A DNA stretch of 64,000 bases, from the NCBI GenBank assembly GCA_930367215.1, contig OV884060.1, positions 206,897,253 through 206,961,252 of the forward strand, written 5' to 3'. Source of the DNA: Pollenia angustigena. Lineage: Eukaryota > Arthropoda > Insecta > Diptera > Polleniidae. Positions 45,588 to 57,394 of the stretch are shown here, piece after piece. Each line of letters starts with the position of its first letter. Positions within the stretch are counted from its first letter, which is position 1. The position numbers and the translations under genes were made by a program. A model generated the notes under the pieces. The model saw nothing but the letters and a program-made list of their open reading frames with translations. It searched no databases and was not told the origin of the DNA.

Positions 45588-46170
45588 TGGCGTTTTATTT
45601 TCTAAAAAAAAGTGTTGCATAAGTGTTACATGTGACTTGGCAACATTTTTTAATTCTCCCCTAATTTTTAAGAAGTGTTTCATATTTTACGTTTACAAAA
45701 GAACACAAATTTCGGCATTAAGTGCCGGTTCACACACGTCAAGTTTGACTCGCCAAGTCTTAAGTTTTTAGGAGAGAAGGGAAAAGAGAATGCCATTTCT
45801 TTCCCTTCTCTCCTAAAAGCTCAAGACTTGACGAGTCAAACTTGACGTGTGTGAACCGGCACTAAACAATAAAGTACAATAAGCGCAAGGTAAATTCAAT
45901 TGCAGGTGGTGGCAAGCCTACAATAATCCAAAGTTAACGGCTCGAAACTTTCACCATCTTCTACTGAATTCGCCTTGATCTAGTGCTGTACTCATGCCCC
46001 TTTAATTAAAATGAGTGTTGAACATGTAGCATTTTTTTTAATTTTAAAGGGAACATCACCAAAAGAGAACGCTTTACACTTTTAAAATAACACATGTTTT
46101 TCAGAAAAGAATATAAAAAAATGTAAAAGGCAGAATAAATGCAGAATTTTACTCAGAAAAGAAAACGCCA
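45588..46170. mobile_element. 583-bp MITE, TTA duplication, TIR TGGCGTTTTMTTTTCT
   Basis: TTA (45585-45587, 46171-46173) flanks ends TGGCGTTTTATTTTCT and the inverted AGAAAAGAAAACGCCA. It is the sister of 39512-40174. A hairpin MITE is nested at 45721-45863. The right part has the isolated GAATTCGCCTTGA of the 21155 family. Confidence 0.85.
45721..45863. mobile_element. 143-bp near-perfect hairpin MITE
   Basis: The arms AGTGCCGGTTCACACACGTC and GACGTGTGTGAACCGGCACT are perfectly inverted, and pairing runs almost to the centre (AAGTTTGACTCG, AGGAGAGAAGGGAAA). Flanks are TTA on the left and AAA on the right, compatible with a mutated TWA duplication. Such arms make strong cruciform or long-hairpin RNA structures. 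Confidence 0.85.
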
Positions 46171-46173
46171 TTA

Positions 46174-47085
46174 GTTTCCATTCTATGTAAATATTATATT
46201 CTCTATTTTAAATCGAAAACTTTTCAATTTAGTTACTGAATACAGCCACAAAACTCTAGGGGGCAATCATGACATTCGATACCGAACGAAATTACAATAT
46301 AATTTTAATAAAAATTTAAATCGATTCCGAGTGTCGAAATTTTCCCTCTGCTTTCAAACAGTTTATAAATATTTTTACCATTTTTTCTTTTAAAGCTGCT
46401 GTTTTTTTATATTTAAATTTTTGTAAAATAACCATTTTCTGTTTTTTTTTTTACTTCTGATTCTTGTATCTACCAGTTTAAGCATGTTAATTTAGTTTAA
46501 AATTTTTTCCAATATTTTTTTAAATCTTTCTTGCCATTATTATTCTTGAGGTCCTTCAAATCTTTTATAAATGTATGATTTTCACTTGTAATATACGTTA
46601 GAATTATTTTTTTGAAAACAACTGGTTTTATTTGCACCCTTTATAATTATAAAAATTTTCAAAAAAAAAAGTTGTTAAACAATTGAAAAATTTGCACTTT
46701 TGCACTTTGTGAGAAAAATGTAATGTTTGGTTCTCATGTAGCATGTTAATTCTTAAACCCAAAAACAGCACACTTTCCTAGTTCAAAAGAGTTAAGCAAT
46801 TTAAATACATAGTTCTATATAAACATACTTTTTCTACTAAATCGGCATGTCGTCATTTTTAAAATTCAACAAGCATAACATTTTTACAATTTTTTAGGAA
46901 AAATATTTTGTTGTATGAGTATCAGAAATATTGAAATGCAGTAATAACTAAAAATATGCCCTAAAAACTAAACAATTCACCCCAAAATAACAAAAATGAC
47001 CCATTTAAAAAGAAGGTATTGAATAATTTAAAAATATTTTCATACAAAAACAAAATTTTACAGGAGGTTTTCTATTTTATTTCAT
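46174..47085. other. AT-rich stretch, nothing recognised
   Basis: No coding frame or repeat ends, apart from a short TTCGATACCGAACG / TCGATTCCGAGTGTCGAA inverted region near 46275-46340. Confidence 0.4.
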
Positions 47086-47640
47086 ACTAGCTGGTCGCCC
47101 CGGCTTCGCTCGGTAGCTGATTACTAATGATCGATGGAGCCGTTTTCTGATTTTAGGTAAATCGAAAAAAGTGGGCGGGGCAATATTTTCTTTCCGTAAA
47201 ATCCTAAGTTGGACCATGGCGATCATTTTAAAAAAAAATCTTCCAAATCGGTCAAATAAATAGAAAAAGTGGGCGTAAAAGTAGGCGTGGTAAATTTGTC
47301 TTTCGATGAAAAATTAAAATGGATTAATACGAACATTTGAAAGAAATATTAGTCAAATCGATGGAGCCGTTTTCTGATTTTAGGTAAATCGAAAAAAGTG
47401 GGCGTAAAATTGGGCGGGGCAATATTTTCTTTCCGTAAAAACCTAAGTTGGACCATAGCGATCATTTTAATGGAAAAATCGTCCAAATCTGTCAAAAAAA
47501 TAGAAAAAGTAGGCTTAAAAGTAGGCGTGTTAAATTTTTCTTTCGATGAAAACTTGAAATGGAATAATACGAATATTTGAAAGAAAAATTAGTCAAATCT
47601 GTGGGCGGTGCAAAATTTTCTTTCGTTTTAAAGAAATAAA
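47086..47640. repeat. Dispersed repeat with two tandem 227-bp units
   Basis: It starts ACTAGCTGGTCGCCCCGGC (compare 4094). The word TCGATGGAGCCGTTTTCTGA occurs at 47131 and 47358, opening two tandem units that contain AAAAGTGGGCG, TTTCTTTCCGTAAAA and CTAAGTTGGACCAT. Non-coding. Confidence 0.7.
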
Positions 47641-48593
47641 GTCATTTATTAAAAAAGAGGAAAATTGAAAATGATGTCGTTTAAGCTATTTTTGAGGCAA
47701 GGGCTCGATATATGAGATTTTTTCGCCTTAAAGTGATATTAGGAAGACAGGGTTTATATGTCGCACTGGTTTACACATGTTCACTTTTTGCAAGAAAACA
47801 ATAAACGGTGGTCATATCTTCTCACTACAAAAATCTCAGTTACTTCTTGCCTTGAAAAATTAAAAAAAAATATATGAAAATATATTAATTTTATAGGACC
47901 TGGTTCGATGTGTCAATTCTACGATTGAAAACTTTTGCCATTATAAAAAATATGAAAGCCAAATAAATCAATATTCCATTTAAAAGGAAGTTATGGCATT
48001 GAAAGCTATTTTTGAGACTGGATAAGAGAATGCTTTTCAGTGATACCCTGGTATTACGACTAAATAAGTCAGCTATTTTACACAAAAAAATCATATTAAA
48101 TTTTGACAATTTGCTAAAAAAAAAAGACATAAAATTGGGTAACAATAAAGAAAACTGGAATAAGTAAAAAAAGTGAAGACAGCCAAGGTTTAAATGTGTT
48201 TTGACAATAATGTTAAACCAAATATGTTTTCATTTTTCCCAATTACTTTGGCAACGCATACAAATAATCGATTTTTCTGCCCTTCAGTGTGTTAAATCAA
48301 ACATAATTAAATTTAGGTAATATACAATGCAAGAAACAAAATACATACTAGTATGTAAATTTCTTTTGCAAAAAGCACAATTTTAAATTAAAAAAATAAT
48401 AATGGTGTTCATAAATAAGTTTAAATTCCTATTAAGGTACATTATGATGTTTATCTAAGCGAAGTTACATCGTTTTATTAGTGTTATTATCGCTTCAATA
48501 TCGATAATAACTGTCTTTTTAATAATCGTACTTGTATGATAAACAAAATTACTATAAATAATGAATTGGCAACGCTGCCAATATCATTCAGCC
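47641..48593. other. AT-rich stretch, nothing recognised
   Basis: No supported features. The 84-codon minus frame at 47891-48145 matches nothing. Confidence 0.4.
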
Positions 48594-48780
48594 ATCACAC
48601 GGGCATATTTTTTAAGTCGTTAAATTTTTGTTCTTTCCGTCACACACGGGGTTATTTCATCTGGCTGCTAATGCGGGGTTGAAGTTGGTTGCAAAATTAT
48701 ACCAGCACAAAACCATTCTAATCGCCTCTCTTGCCTACAAGCTGTAATTTTGTGCGAGCACAATTATGCCCGTGTGCGAT
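48594..48780. mobile_element. 187-bp MITE-like segment, ends ATCACACGGGCATA
   Basis: ATCACACGGGCATA and the inverted TATGCCCGTGTGCGAT bound a GC-richer segment. The inner pair TTTTGTGC / GCACAAAA is partial. No target duplication was established. Confidence 0.6.
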
Positions 48781-48803
48781 ATGCTATTGAGTCTACCTAC
48801 ATA

Positions 48804-49066
48804 TATCGAGCCCTAATAGCAAAAATGATGTAACGGACATCATTTTCAATTTTAGTTTTTTTTAATAAATGACTTTATTGGCAACACTTGCATCATCTCC
48901 TAAAATGTCGTGGTCACGTAAGGCACCGTTACGATTTTTTAGCAAGAACAATTTTGAGGTAACCGACAAATTTCATACAAAATTTATATGAAATAAAATA
49001 AAAAAACACTCTCCTGTAAAATTTTATTTTTGTTGGTTACATCATTTTTGCTATTAGGGCTCGATA
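48804..49066. mobile_element. 263-bp MITE with perfect 31-bp TIRs
   Basis: The ends TATCGAGCCCTAATAGCAAA and the inverted TTTGCTATTAGGGCTCGATA continue through AAATGATGTAAC without mismatch. The target duplication is ambiguous because the flank is AT repeat. Intact TIRs suggest a recent insertion. Confidence 0.85.
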
Positions 49067-49119
49067 TTATCGTTAGTTAACAAAGCATTTTTAATTATTA
49101 CCCTGAAACTCTTTGACAC

Positions 49120-49498
49120 TTGTAATATTGCTCTGGGTCGGGAAGAAGCTGTGGTGTCACCGCCATTATCTTTAAAGGGCAAATAGGCCGTTCTTCTTTG
49201 TCTGCCTTTCGTGCGCTTTATTTCCCATTGGCTAATGGATTGGAGTCGTATAACTGTACCGCGTTACAGTTTTTCGCTTTGGAACATTAACCTTATTTTA
49301 AAGATTTTTTTTTGTTGGACAGTCAAACAAAACTCAGATGTGACTTGGTGGAATACTTTATTTAATTTAGATAAATTAGTGGATCAGTACTATTTAAAAC
49401 ACAGATTGAGTACTGGTGGATACTTTAATAATCCAGACCGGGCTCTGGAAGTTTTCGGCTTTCTAGAAAAAAATTTAGCTCTGCCAATAACATTGTAG
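49120..49498 (+). pseudogene. Unidentified coding-like fragment with frame changes
   Basis: Two frames look coding in succession: one at about 49120-49280 (VTAIIFKGQIGRSSLSAFRA, then LYFPLANGLESYNC) and a second from about 49320 (DKLVDQYYLKHRLSTGGYFN, then NPDRALEVFGFLEKN) ending in a stop at 49498. The mean GC is above that of the flanks. This suggests a decayed gene or transposon fragment with at least one frameshift, or exons of an unseen gene. I do not recognise the product. Confidence 0.35.
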
Positions 49499-50547
49499 CA
49501 AGGTCTTATTTTGTGTAATACCTCAGCAATATAACTACATATTTAGCAATCCAAAAACTTTTTTCTTTTTAAAAATCCAAAAAACCTTTTTGATATGATA
49601 CTCGTATAACAGTTTTGATAAAAAAAATTGTAAAAATTAATCAGATTTTCAATATGTACCTTTGCAGTTTGTAATATATCTGTAAAACATTTTTCAAAAT
49701 CCGTTATAATATGTCAAGTCAGTCAGTCACACCATAGAGTAGAGTTATTAGATTCAGAATGGTAGAAAGCATATTCGAAATAATTATTATAATACAATCG
49801 TATGTAAATTTTTACTAAACGCGTTAGTAGAAATAACTAAAACTTAAAAAACAAACTAACAAAAAAAAAAAAATAAATAATAATAATAAAACTTTAGGCC
49901 TAATTACAAAAAATAGAGAGTAATTAACCTTGAATTTTGCTTAAGGTAGCGTCGACAGAAAACCATACATTCCTCACAATCTAAAAAGCACTAGAACTTC
50001 ATAAAAATGAAGCTTAAAAAAATAATAAGTAAAACCAATTAAAAAAAGTTATAAGCTTAATATATTTTCAAAATGTAAAAAAGGCTCATTTATGTGTGTG
50101 TGTTTTTTTTTAATTTGTTTCTATAAATTATTATTTTTTAATTTTATTATTATTTCGTTAATTTAATGTAAAATATAATTTAAACACTTTATTATATTAA
50201 AAAAAAATAGAAACGCTTTTAGTTTTAAGGATTTTAAAAAACGCCTTAAAATACACACTAGAAAAAATTTGTTTTTATACATAAACTCACTAAATCACTC
50301 TGTCTCTCCCATATACACCCATTCACACTCACTGAACTTAATTTATCTCCGATCTTCTCAAACAAAAGCCATTTTGCATGTTTTTTAACAAACCTTATTT
50401 TTTAATTTTGCTTAAATTTTTTAAAAAACAATAAAATATTTAACAACATTTACTAACAATATCAATACACCCGTTTTTTTATTTAAAATTTTATGTTGTT
50501 ATTAAAAAAAAAAAAACATTTTATTAAAGAACCAAAAAAAGTACGCA
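49499..50547. other. AT-rich stretch, UTR-like composition
   Basis: A-rich with many A runs and no recognised element. One AAGCTT lies at 50053, ahead of the dense cluster. Confidence 0.4.
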
Positions 50548-52570
50548 AAGCTTATACATAAAAAAATAACGAAATTTTTTTAAATTCGTCGTTAAAATCA
50601 TTCAAAGTGGCACTGCGTTTTGTTTGTTCTGCTGCAAAAAAAAAGAAAAACACTGGCTTAAAATTTTAAATTGAGAATAAATAAAATCTACAAAATGTAA
50701 TACCACTTGAAAACGATTTAGAAGAATTTCTTTCGATTGTTTTTCAACTCAAAATAAATCCAATGAAAGAAATTCCAAAAAATAAAGTGCTTTTTCACAT
50801 ACGATACCAGTGGTCTGATACAAATTTTTTCATCATGTACCACCAAATCGCACCAATGACAACCAAATTATCAAATGAACTATAAATATACATAGATACA
50901 TACATATGTATGTGTGTATATGTTAAACAAACTAATCAATCGACTTGTAAACAAAAAAGCTTAAGCATTTAGTTATGAAAAAGCTCTAAATTAAAAATCG
51001 ATCGAAAAGTAATAATTATTATAAAAAATCAAAAAATAAAACAAATATTTAAAAATGAATTTGACAAATAATTGTTTTTTATGTGTCAAACGTAAACAAC
51101 ACAATTTGTTAAAATCATTTTTAAATATTGAAAAGCCTTTAAAGCTTCAAAGAAAACACATAAAGCAAATACAAAAAAAAAAAAAAAAACAATATATCAA
51201 CAAAAAACAACAAAATTTTAAGGTTTTGAAAACGGCAGTGTCGCTTTAAGCTTTTAATCTCTATCTCAGTAAGCTTAATTCAAACATTTAAAAAGCTTCT
51301 TTAAACATGACATACTTAAAAAATATTTTAAATAAACCTTAACAAATGTTACGAACCAACCAACACTTTACAGCAGCATTTCAACAATAAATAATCTCTA
51401 ACCAAAAAGGACAGCTACCTACTATTTATTAAACATAAATTATAACCAAAAGAACAAAAACCACTTTTTAACTTTAAGTACCTTTAAAAATAGTTTTTTT
51501 TAAAGCTTTTCATTAAACATTTTTTATAAACTAAGTGTATAAATTATAATTCATTAAAAAAACTATGTATTTATTAACATAATTTTAAGTAAAACAAAAA
51601 AGCTTTAATACAAAATTTGAGTTTTTTTTTTCTACAAATTATTATTATAAATACTATAATGAAAAAAAAAAAAAAAAATATTATTGAAAATGTTAAATAT
51701 TAAAATTCTTATAAGTTTAACAAAAGCTTAAAATCAGCTCAAGCTTAGTTATAATTTTATTTATTTTAAAAATGTTATAAAAATATATTCGTTTCGAATT
51801 TAACAAAACTTCAAAGCTTAATAATTTTTATTTTATTAAACTTTTTGCAAGAACGTTAAAATAAAATAAATAGTTAATAATGTATATTGAATTATTTAAA
51901 AAACTGTATAAAAAACACATAACTTTTAAACGTTTTACAAGATTTTCAATTTAAATTTCAAGAATATTGTTTATCATTTATTATTTTATATTCATATGTG
52001 TTTGACTTTTTTACAGTGAAACGTAAAGTTTGTACTTTTGTATTGTCAATCAATTTTTAAAGTTACAAAATATTGGATTTAAGTTCACAAAAAAAAAAAT
52101 TTAAAAGCTTTTCTTTGTAAAGCTTATTTCAAATCTTAAAATTTTTTAAAATTATATCTTTAATGTCAAATTCTCTTGCTTATACATAAATTAAGATTTA
52201 ACTTCCAGATTTAAAGTTTTAATAATGCTATGATTAAATTAACCAAGAAATTAAGTTTCAAAGCTTGTTTTCATTAAAATTGCAAAAGTTACAATTTTAA
52301 CTTCTATTGAAATTTCCTATCAGCTTCTGTACATTAAACCTTCCTCTACCATTCACTATGTTCACTATTTAATGCTGAATTAGTATGGAATTTTTATGTG
52401 TTTACTAAAAAAACGAAAAAGTATCAAAAGCTTATTGGACTAAATATGAATTTTAATATCTTTTCGAATAACTTCTTTATAAGTTTTGTATAAAATGTTT
52501 GATGTCTTGAAATTGACAAATCAACTATGTATTTTGAAATTTTTTAAAGCTTATTATAACTTAAAGCTTG
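50548..52570. repeat. Dense cluster of AAGCTT palindromes in AT-rich DNA
   Basis: Seventeen AAGCTT sites fall within about 2.0 kb (for example near 50548, 50957, 51142, 51248, 51271, 51293, 51503, 51600, 51724, 51741, 51814, 52105, 52119, 52261, 52428, 52547 and 52564). Elsewhere in the window I find roughly a dozen in 62 kb. The sites are irregularly spaced in A-rich sequence, usually as AAAGCTTA or TAAGCTT, and are not part of a tandem repeat. The 65-codon frame at 51055-51249 is A-rich and probably not a gene. Confidence 0.75.
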
Positions 52571-52731
52571 AAATTTATGCTTTATAAACAAGCTCTCAAT
52601 TTTATCAAAGGATTCGAAATGCAGCTTTGTTACAACAGCTGTATTTTTTACGGTTTTTAAAAAACAAACATACATATATTTTTAAACGTTTGTTTTTGGT
52701 TAAAAATATTAAAGTGGATTTGCAAAAAATC

Positions 52732-53093
52732 TTCATAAAAGGAAATTATATAAATGGCAAATTTAGGGCTACATTCCAAACACATTTCACCCTTTGGCGT
52801 TGCATTTTTCAGGAAATCGGTGCAGCCAATACCTGTAATTCAGCAGAAGCACAATCAACAGGTCTTTATTTTTTCCAAGTGGTTAATTCCGAAGAACCAG
52901 AAATCCTTATCTGGTACAACGGGAACCAGTAGCCTCTAGAACTTTAGTCCTGCTCTGGATGTTGGCTTATGCGTAAAATCGCCGGAAGGGAGATTTAAAA
53001 AAAGTAAGCTCCCCTGCTGGTGGATGTCCCTAGATGCAATTTCTAATCAACAGATGATGTTTGCCACTCAGAAGCTGAGGATCATATAATTAA
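52732..53093 (+). pseudogene. Unidentified coding-like fragment, two overlapping frames
   Basis: One frame (to 52932) reads FRATFQTHFTLWRCIFQEIG, then NSEEPEILIWYNGN. Another reads PVIQQKHNQQVFIFSKWLIP and, past one stop, DVGLCVKSPEGRFKKSKLPC then WWMSLDAISNQQMMFATQKL. GC content is clearly higher than upstream. The second frame is the more consistent one. It could be a transposon or retrocopy remnant; I recognise no domain. Confidence 0.35.
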
Positions 53094-53200
53094 ATTGCCA
53101 CTTGTGTGTGTTGGTTGCTCTAGACGCATTGATTTTACCCGGTGCTAAGACCACCATGGAGTCTAACCGACACGCAAATCTTAAGCATGTTTGAATATAA

Positions 53201-53940
53201 AGGGTGGTTAAATTTTAAGGGCCGATGTTGATATTGAATAAATGACAAATTATTTGGATAATATTGGTATGGTTCAATTATGTATGAAACAAAGTATCGG
53301 GCAAATGGCCGCCAAAACCTCGGAGGCAAACCTCCATCCGATTTTCCAAATTTTCGATGGCGCTGAAGAATAATTGAGGTTCTATGCCGTTATTGTACCG
53401 AATTTCCTCTTCCTTTAGCTCTTGAATTGTTGCTGGCTTATCGACGTACACCTTTTCTTTCAAATAAACCCAACAGTGTCAAATCACATGATATTGGCGG
53501 CCAATTGACAGTACCACCACGTGAGTCAACACGACCTTTGATTTTGCCACGCAAAAGAGCCATTGTTTTGTTAGCTGTGTGACAAGTGGCACCGTCCTGT
53601 TGAAACCATATATCGTCCACATTCATATCTTCCAATTCGGGCAATAAATAGTTCGTTATCATCTCACGATAGCGAGCACCATTCACAGTAACTGCCGTTT
53701 CTTATTGACGAATCCCTTGAGATGAAAGTGCGTGTCACGAAGTGCACGATATGCATTTTGATTTGAACGCCCATTTTCATAATAAGCCTGAATAACTTTA
53801 ACGCGTTACTCGATTGTGTATCTTTCCATGGTTCAAATTGAGTTAGTCTGAAATTGAGAATTGTCAATTGAAATGCAGAAAAAAACTTGACGTTTAGGTG
53901 TGGTTCACATTCAACATCGGCCCTTAAAATTTAACCACCC
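53201..53940 (-). mobile_element. IS630/mariner element, internally deleted
   Basis: The ends GGGTGGTTAAATTTTAAGGG and its exact inverted copy (about 30 bp, to TGTTGA) delimit the element. Two bases outside each end is a TA (TA-AA-GGGTGG and CCACCC-GC-TA), compatible with a TA target. The length of 740 bp is well short of a full mariner-like element. It holds the transposase remnant below. Confidence 0.85.
53278..53829 (-). pseudogene. DDE_3 (IS630/mariner-type) transposase, deleted and frameshifted
   Basis: The ATG at 53829 (MERYTIE, then a stop, RVKVIQAYYENGRSNQNAYR) starts the helix-turn-helix region. A deletion then joins it to the catalytic half: VNGARYREMITNYLLPELED, WFQQDGATCHTANKTMALLR and a degraded NWPPISCDLTLL in which DLTPLD became DLTLLG, so the third acidic residue is lost. 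It continues VYVDKPATIQELKEEEIRYN and ends GGHLPDTLFHT. It is not active. Confidence 0.9.
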
Positions 53941-54397
53941 GCTACTTAAGCAATCGTCAGTTGACATTTTGGGACATTTTATATATTTATTTGTTTTTTT
54001 TTATTTATTTATTTATATGTTTATTTACATATGCATGTATGTATTTATTAATTATGACAACATGTAATTAACCCCTTTTGGTAAAATTATACTTAAAAAG
54101 TAAGTTTTTACAATTGCGAAACCAGTTCACATCCCTGATATTATAAATAATTTCTGTACAAGTTACAATTTTTAAGGTATAAGTCCAAAACCACAATAAA
54201 TTCCTTAAGCTTGTTTAAATTAAGACTTTATTTGCAGAACTTAAACGTGTTGCACAGATTTACAATTGCCCCTAGCGTCTACATAAACCCCGTTTTAATA
54301 GAACCATTATCGACATTACCAAAATTCGTTGGATTTTGTTTATTATTGAATAGTTTCGACTAGTTACTCGATATAGAATTAAAACTTTTTAAAAAGG
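53941..54397. other. AT-rich spacer
   Basis: TTATTTATTTATTTATATG-type low-complexity sequence at about 53985-54045; nothing else is recognised. Confidence 0.45.
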
Positions 54398-54604
54398 GTA
54401 TACCATAGTATAATAAGTACCAGGTATGTTCATTAGGGAGAGTTTTCATTATTTACGTATGTAATGTCAAGTTAATTTATTTGATTTTTTACGCTTGTTT
54501 TTATTTTTTCCATATTATCTTTTGTTTGACGTTATATGGGTTTTGAAATTGAGAACAAAATTTATAATGACTATACCTTGTACTTATTCTACTATGGGGT
54601 ATAC
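54398..54604. mobile_element. 207-bp MITE, TIR GTATACCNATAGTA
   Basis: The ends GTATACCATAGTATAATAAG and the inverted CTTATTCTACTATGGGGTAT continue through GTACCAGGTAT / ATACCTTGTAC. Non-coding. Confidence 0.75.
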
Positions 54605-54810
54605 AAATTATTAAAAGGAATAAAATTCGTACAAAATCCTTTAACTTGATGAACATCGAGAAACTGATGGTTAACTTTAAATTTCATTATTTTAAAATGT
54701 CTGTTTTAATTGTATTTCGTACATATTTGTTCCTATTTAATTTTCTCCAAAAGAATTTCTTATAAATCTGCAATATTACAAAAATTCTGAATTTTTTGCA
54801 AAAACTTTTT

Positions 54811-55840
54811 ATCGTCAGCTTAATATGGAAACCTGCTAACTCCCTTTCAGCACATTTTAGAGGAGAGACGAACAACTTTTTATATTTCAGCTTGAGAGGA
54901 AAACCAAAAATAAAGTTGGCTTTACACACTTCAAGACTTTGATGAACTACATGCTGGTCGACGAGGCGTATCTTTCTATATCACACGGCATAAAATTTAC
55001 ATAATCAATTTACTTAACAAGTGGATTTAGCAGGGTTGCATACTAAGCCGAGGATATATGAGGAGGTCCATAACAAAACGCAATAATTACATTTTTCAAG
55101 TTTTTTGATTGAATCCTATTCTACACATTGAAATCTATATTACCTTTATTACAAATCATTCCTAAACTCAATAACTACATTGCAATTCAATATCAAATAT
55201 AACGGTTCAGAGAAAAATGCTATAATTACACACCTTTGCAATAAATCGCTACAAGAAATTTAAAAAAAGTCAACTTTATAAATAAATTATGCTCGTGTGA
55301 TAACTCTTATTTAACTGTAAAACGTTGGCAGCGCTGCATGTTAATTTTTTATAACATGGTCCATACTACAGTATATTGGACCATGTTGTAAGTAGTCCAT
55401 TTAAGCCACAATGGACCACGTAGTCCAATATTATCTGTAGGGGCCCTGCAGATAACGAGACTAGTCCATACATGCATGTAAAGAGTAGTCCATAACGGAG
55501 TAGGAGTACTTCAAATATATGGGTAAAAGGTGGTCTATTTCACATTGCGATGTCCTAGGAGGGGACCATATAACCCACCGAAACTACTCCATGGAGTACT
55601 AAAGTGGGTTAGTTTTAAAAGTACTCCATGTTATTACAGTATGGAGTACACTTAAGGGATAGTTTAAGCATTTTTCTTTTTCATTTGTTAGCTTTAGCGT
55701 GTTACAGAATACAGCTGCAGCATGTACTATATTTTTGGTTTTTCTCTCAAGCGTAAAATATGAAATATAAAAAGTTTTTTGTCTCTCTTGTAAAATGTAC
55801 TGAAAGGGAGTTCGCAGGTTTGCATATTAAGCCAACGATT
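54811..55840. mobile_element. 1-kb element with about 100-bp TIRs and many TCCAT words
   Basis: The inverted arms (54811-54912 and 55740-55840) share AGCTTAATATGGAAACCTGC, AACTCCCTTTCAG and ACTTTTTATATTTCA. Between them, 55330-55660 carries at least a dozen short words of the form (A/T)(G/C)TCCAT or the complement ATGGA, in both orientations. A block near 55050-55085 is shared with 21030 and 23740. No coding region. Confidence 0.75.
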
Positions 55841-56832
55841 TGTTTTTTTTTTTTTTAATATTTTAAGTCTTATTAGTTTTTTAAGATGAAATTTAGCATT
55901 AAAAGTTTAAAAATTTCGAAAATCAAAAGATAATTTAATGATAATTAAAAGCTTAATTTTGTAAGCCAAAACTTTTCTAAAAATTATCAACCTTTAAACT
56001 AGGATTAAATATGAACTCAAATTAAATTAATTTTTTAAGAATTGTTAAATTTTTGAAAAATTTAATAATTGATATACATAGATAATAAAAAGGATCAAAC
56101 TTTTTTTATTTTAAAATCTAATTGTTTTCCATATAAAATTCTATGCGAACGTTAAAGTTTGAAATTGTCATACAAGCAGTAAAGAATTATCTAGTTTTAG
56201 AATTAGAATAGAAACACAATTGCACCGTATTGATTTAATAACGTACAAGGTAGTTACGTTGTCAACTTATATCAAATAACACAATAGCAATAATCGCTAA
56301 CGTTAAAGCAAATTTACAGTCTAAAGTTGTACGTTTTTACGAGGTACGACACAATTGTGTTTAACAGCATGAATTGTAAAAAAACACATTTTTTAAGATT
56401 ACATTTAATTATGTAATAATTTGCATTACAATAAAACAAATATGGATGTTGAATATAATATTAATATTGCAAAAAAAAAAAATTAGTTAACTTTATAAAT
56501 AATATAAAAGAAAAGTTATGCAAAGCTTTCTTTTTCAAAAATAATTATAACACACAAACTTATAAAAATTAAGCAAACAATTCTTTAAAATTGTTAAAAC
56601 ATAAAAGATTATTATAATGATTAAAGCAGTAAAATAAAAAAAATAAATTTATTGAAAATATAAGAAAATTATAGTTTTAAACGTAAACGTGTAGAAATTC
56701 GTAATTAAATGGTAAGTATTTTATCTATAAATAAATGTATCTTCTTATTTTCTAAGACTGAAATTTTTATTGTGCCATATTTAAAATTGCGTGAACCAGT
56801 GACCGTAACGCTTAAACATTTTGTTTTAAAAA
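55841..56832. other. AT-rich stretch, nothing recognised
   Basis: No coding frame or repeat ends are supported. Confidence 0.45.
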
Positions 56833-56953
56833 TTAAGGCTCAGTTAGCCGGGAGTAACAGTAACGTTGCAAATCAGCTGCTTCATTTTGTTGTATGTAAA
56901 GCAATAAGAACGATTATAGTTAGCAGTAAGATGCTAAGTTTTAATCTGTAAAG

Positions 56954-57394
56954 GTGGAAGTACATAACACGCGTTAGTTCGTCGACAAGTATCGTGCGTT
57001 TATAAACTTTAGCGCGTCAAAAACTGCAAGTTACACAACACGCGTTACAAAAGCCATTCCTGTCAGCTGTTTTTTTATTTGTTTACTTATTTGTGCATTA
57101 AAAACAGGTTCGAAAGTATATCAAGATTTTGTTATTTTATTAAATTTATTCTTTTTATATAAATATTGTATGTTTTTTAAGCTCTTCAATAACTTATTGA
57201 TTATTATTAATATAAAAGAATAATTTCAATAAAATAAAAAAATCTTGATATACAAATAAGTAAACAAATAAAAAAACAGCTGCCAGGAATGGGTTTTGTA
57301 ACGCATGTTGTGTAACTTGCAATTTTTTACGCGCTAAAGTTTTTAAACGCACGATGACGGTCGACGATCTAACGCGTGTTATGTACTTCCACCT
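56954..57394. mobile_element. 441-bp hairpin MITE, TAA duplication
   Basis: TAA (56951-56953, 57395-57397) flanks arms starting AGGTGGAAGTACATAACACG that pair over about 200 bp (GCGCGTCAAAAACTGCAAGT, ACAGCTGTTTTTTTAT and more). Directly behind the right TAA, 57398-57443 begins AGGTAGAAGTACATAACACG again: the end of a second copy that shares the same TAA. Confidence 0.9.

Noticed and set aside
51055..51249. 65-codon plus frame MNLTNNCFLC...
   Set aside because: It is mostly Lys/Gln/Asn from A-runs; composition explains it and no splice or conserved motif supports it.
52840..52930. Weak PR/SET-like motif (EPEILIWYNGN)
   Set aside because: Only the ...L-x-WY part fits a PRDM domain; the surrounding residues do not, and the competing frame is more coding-like.
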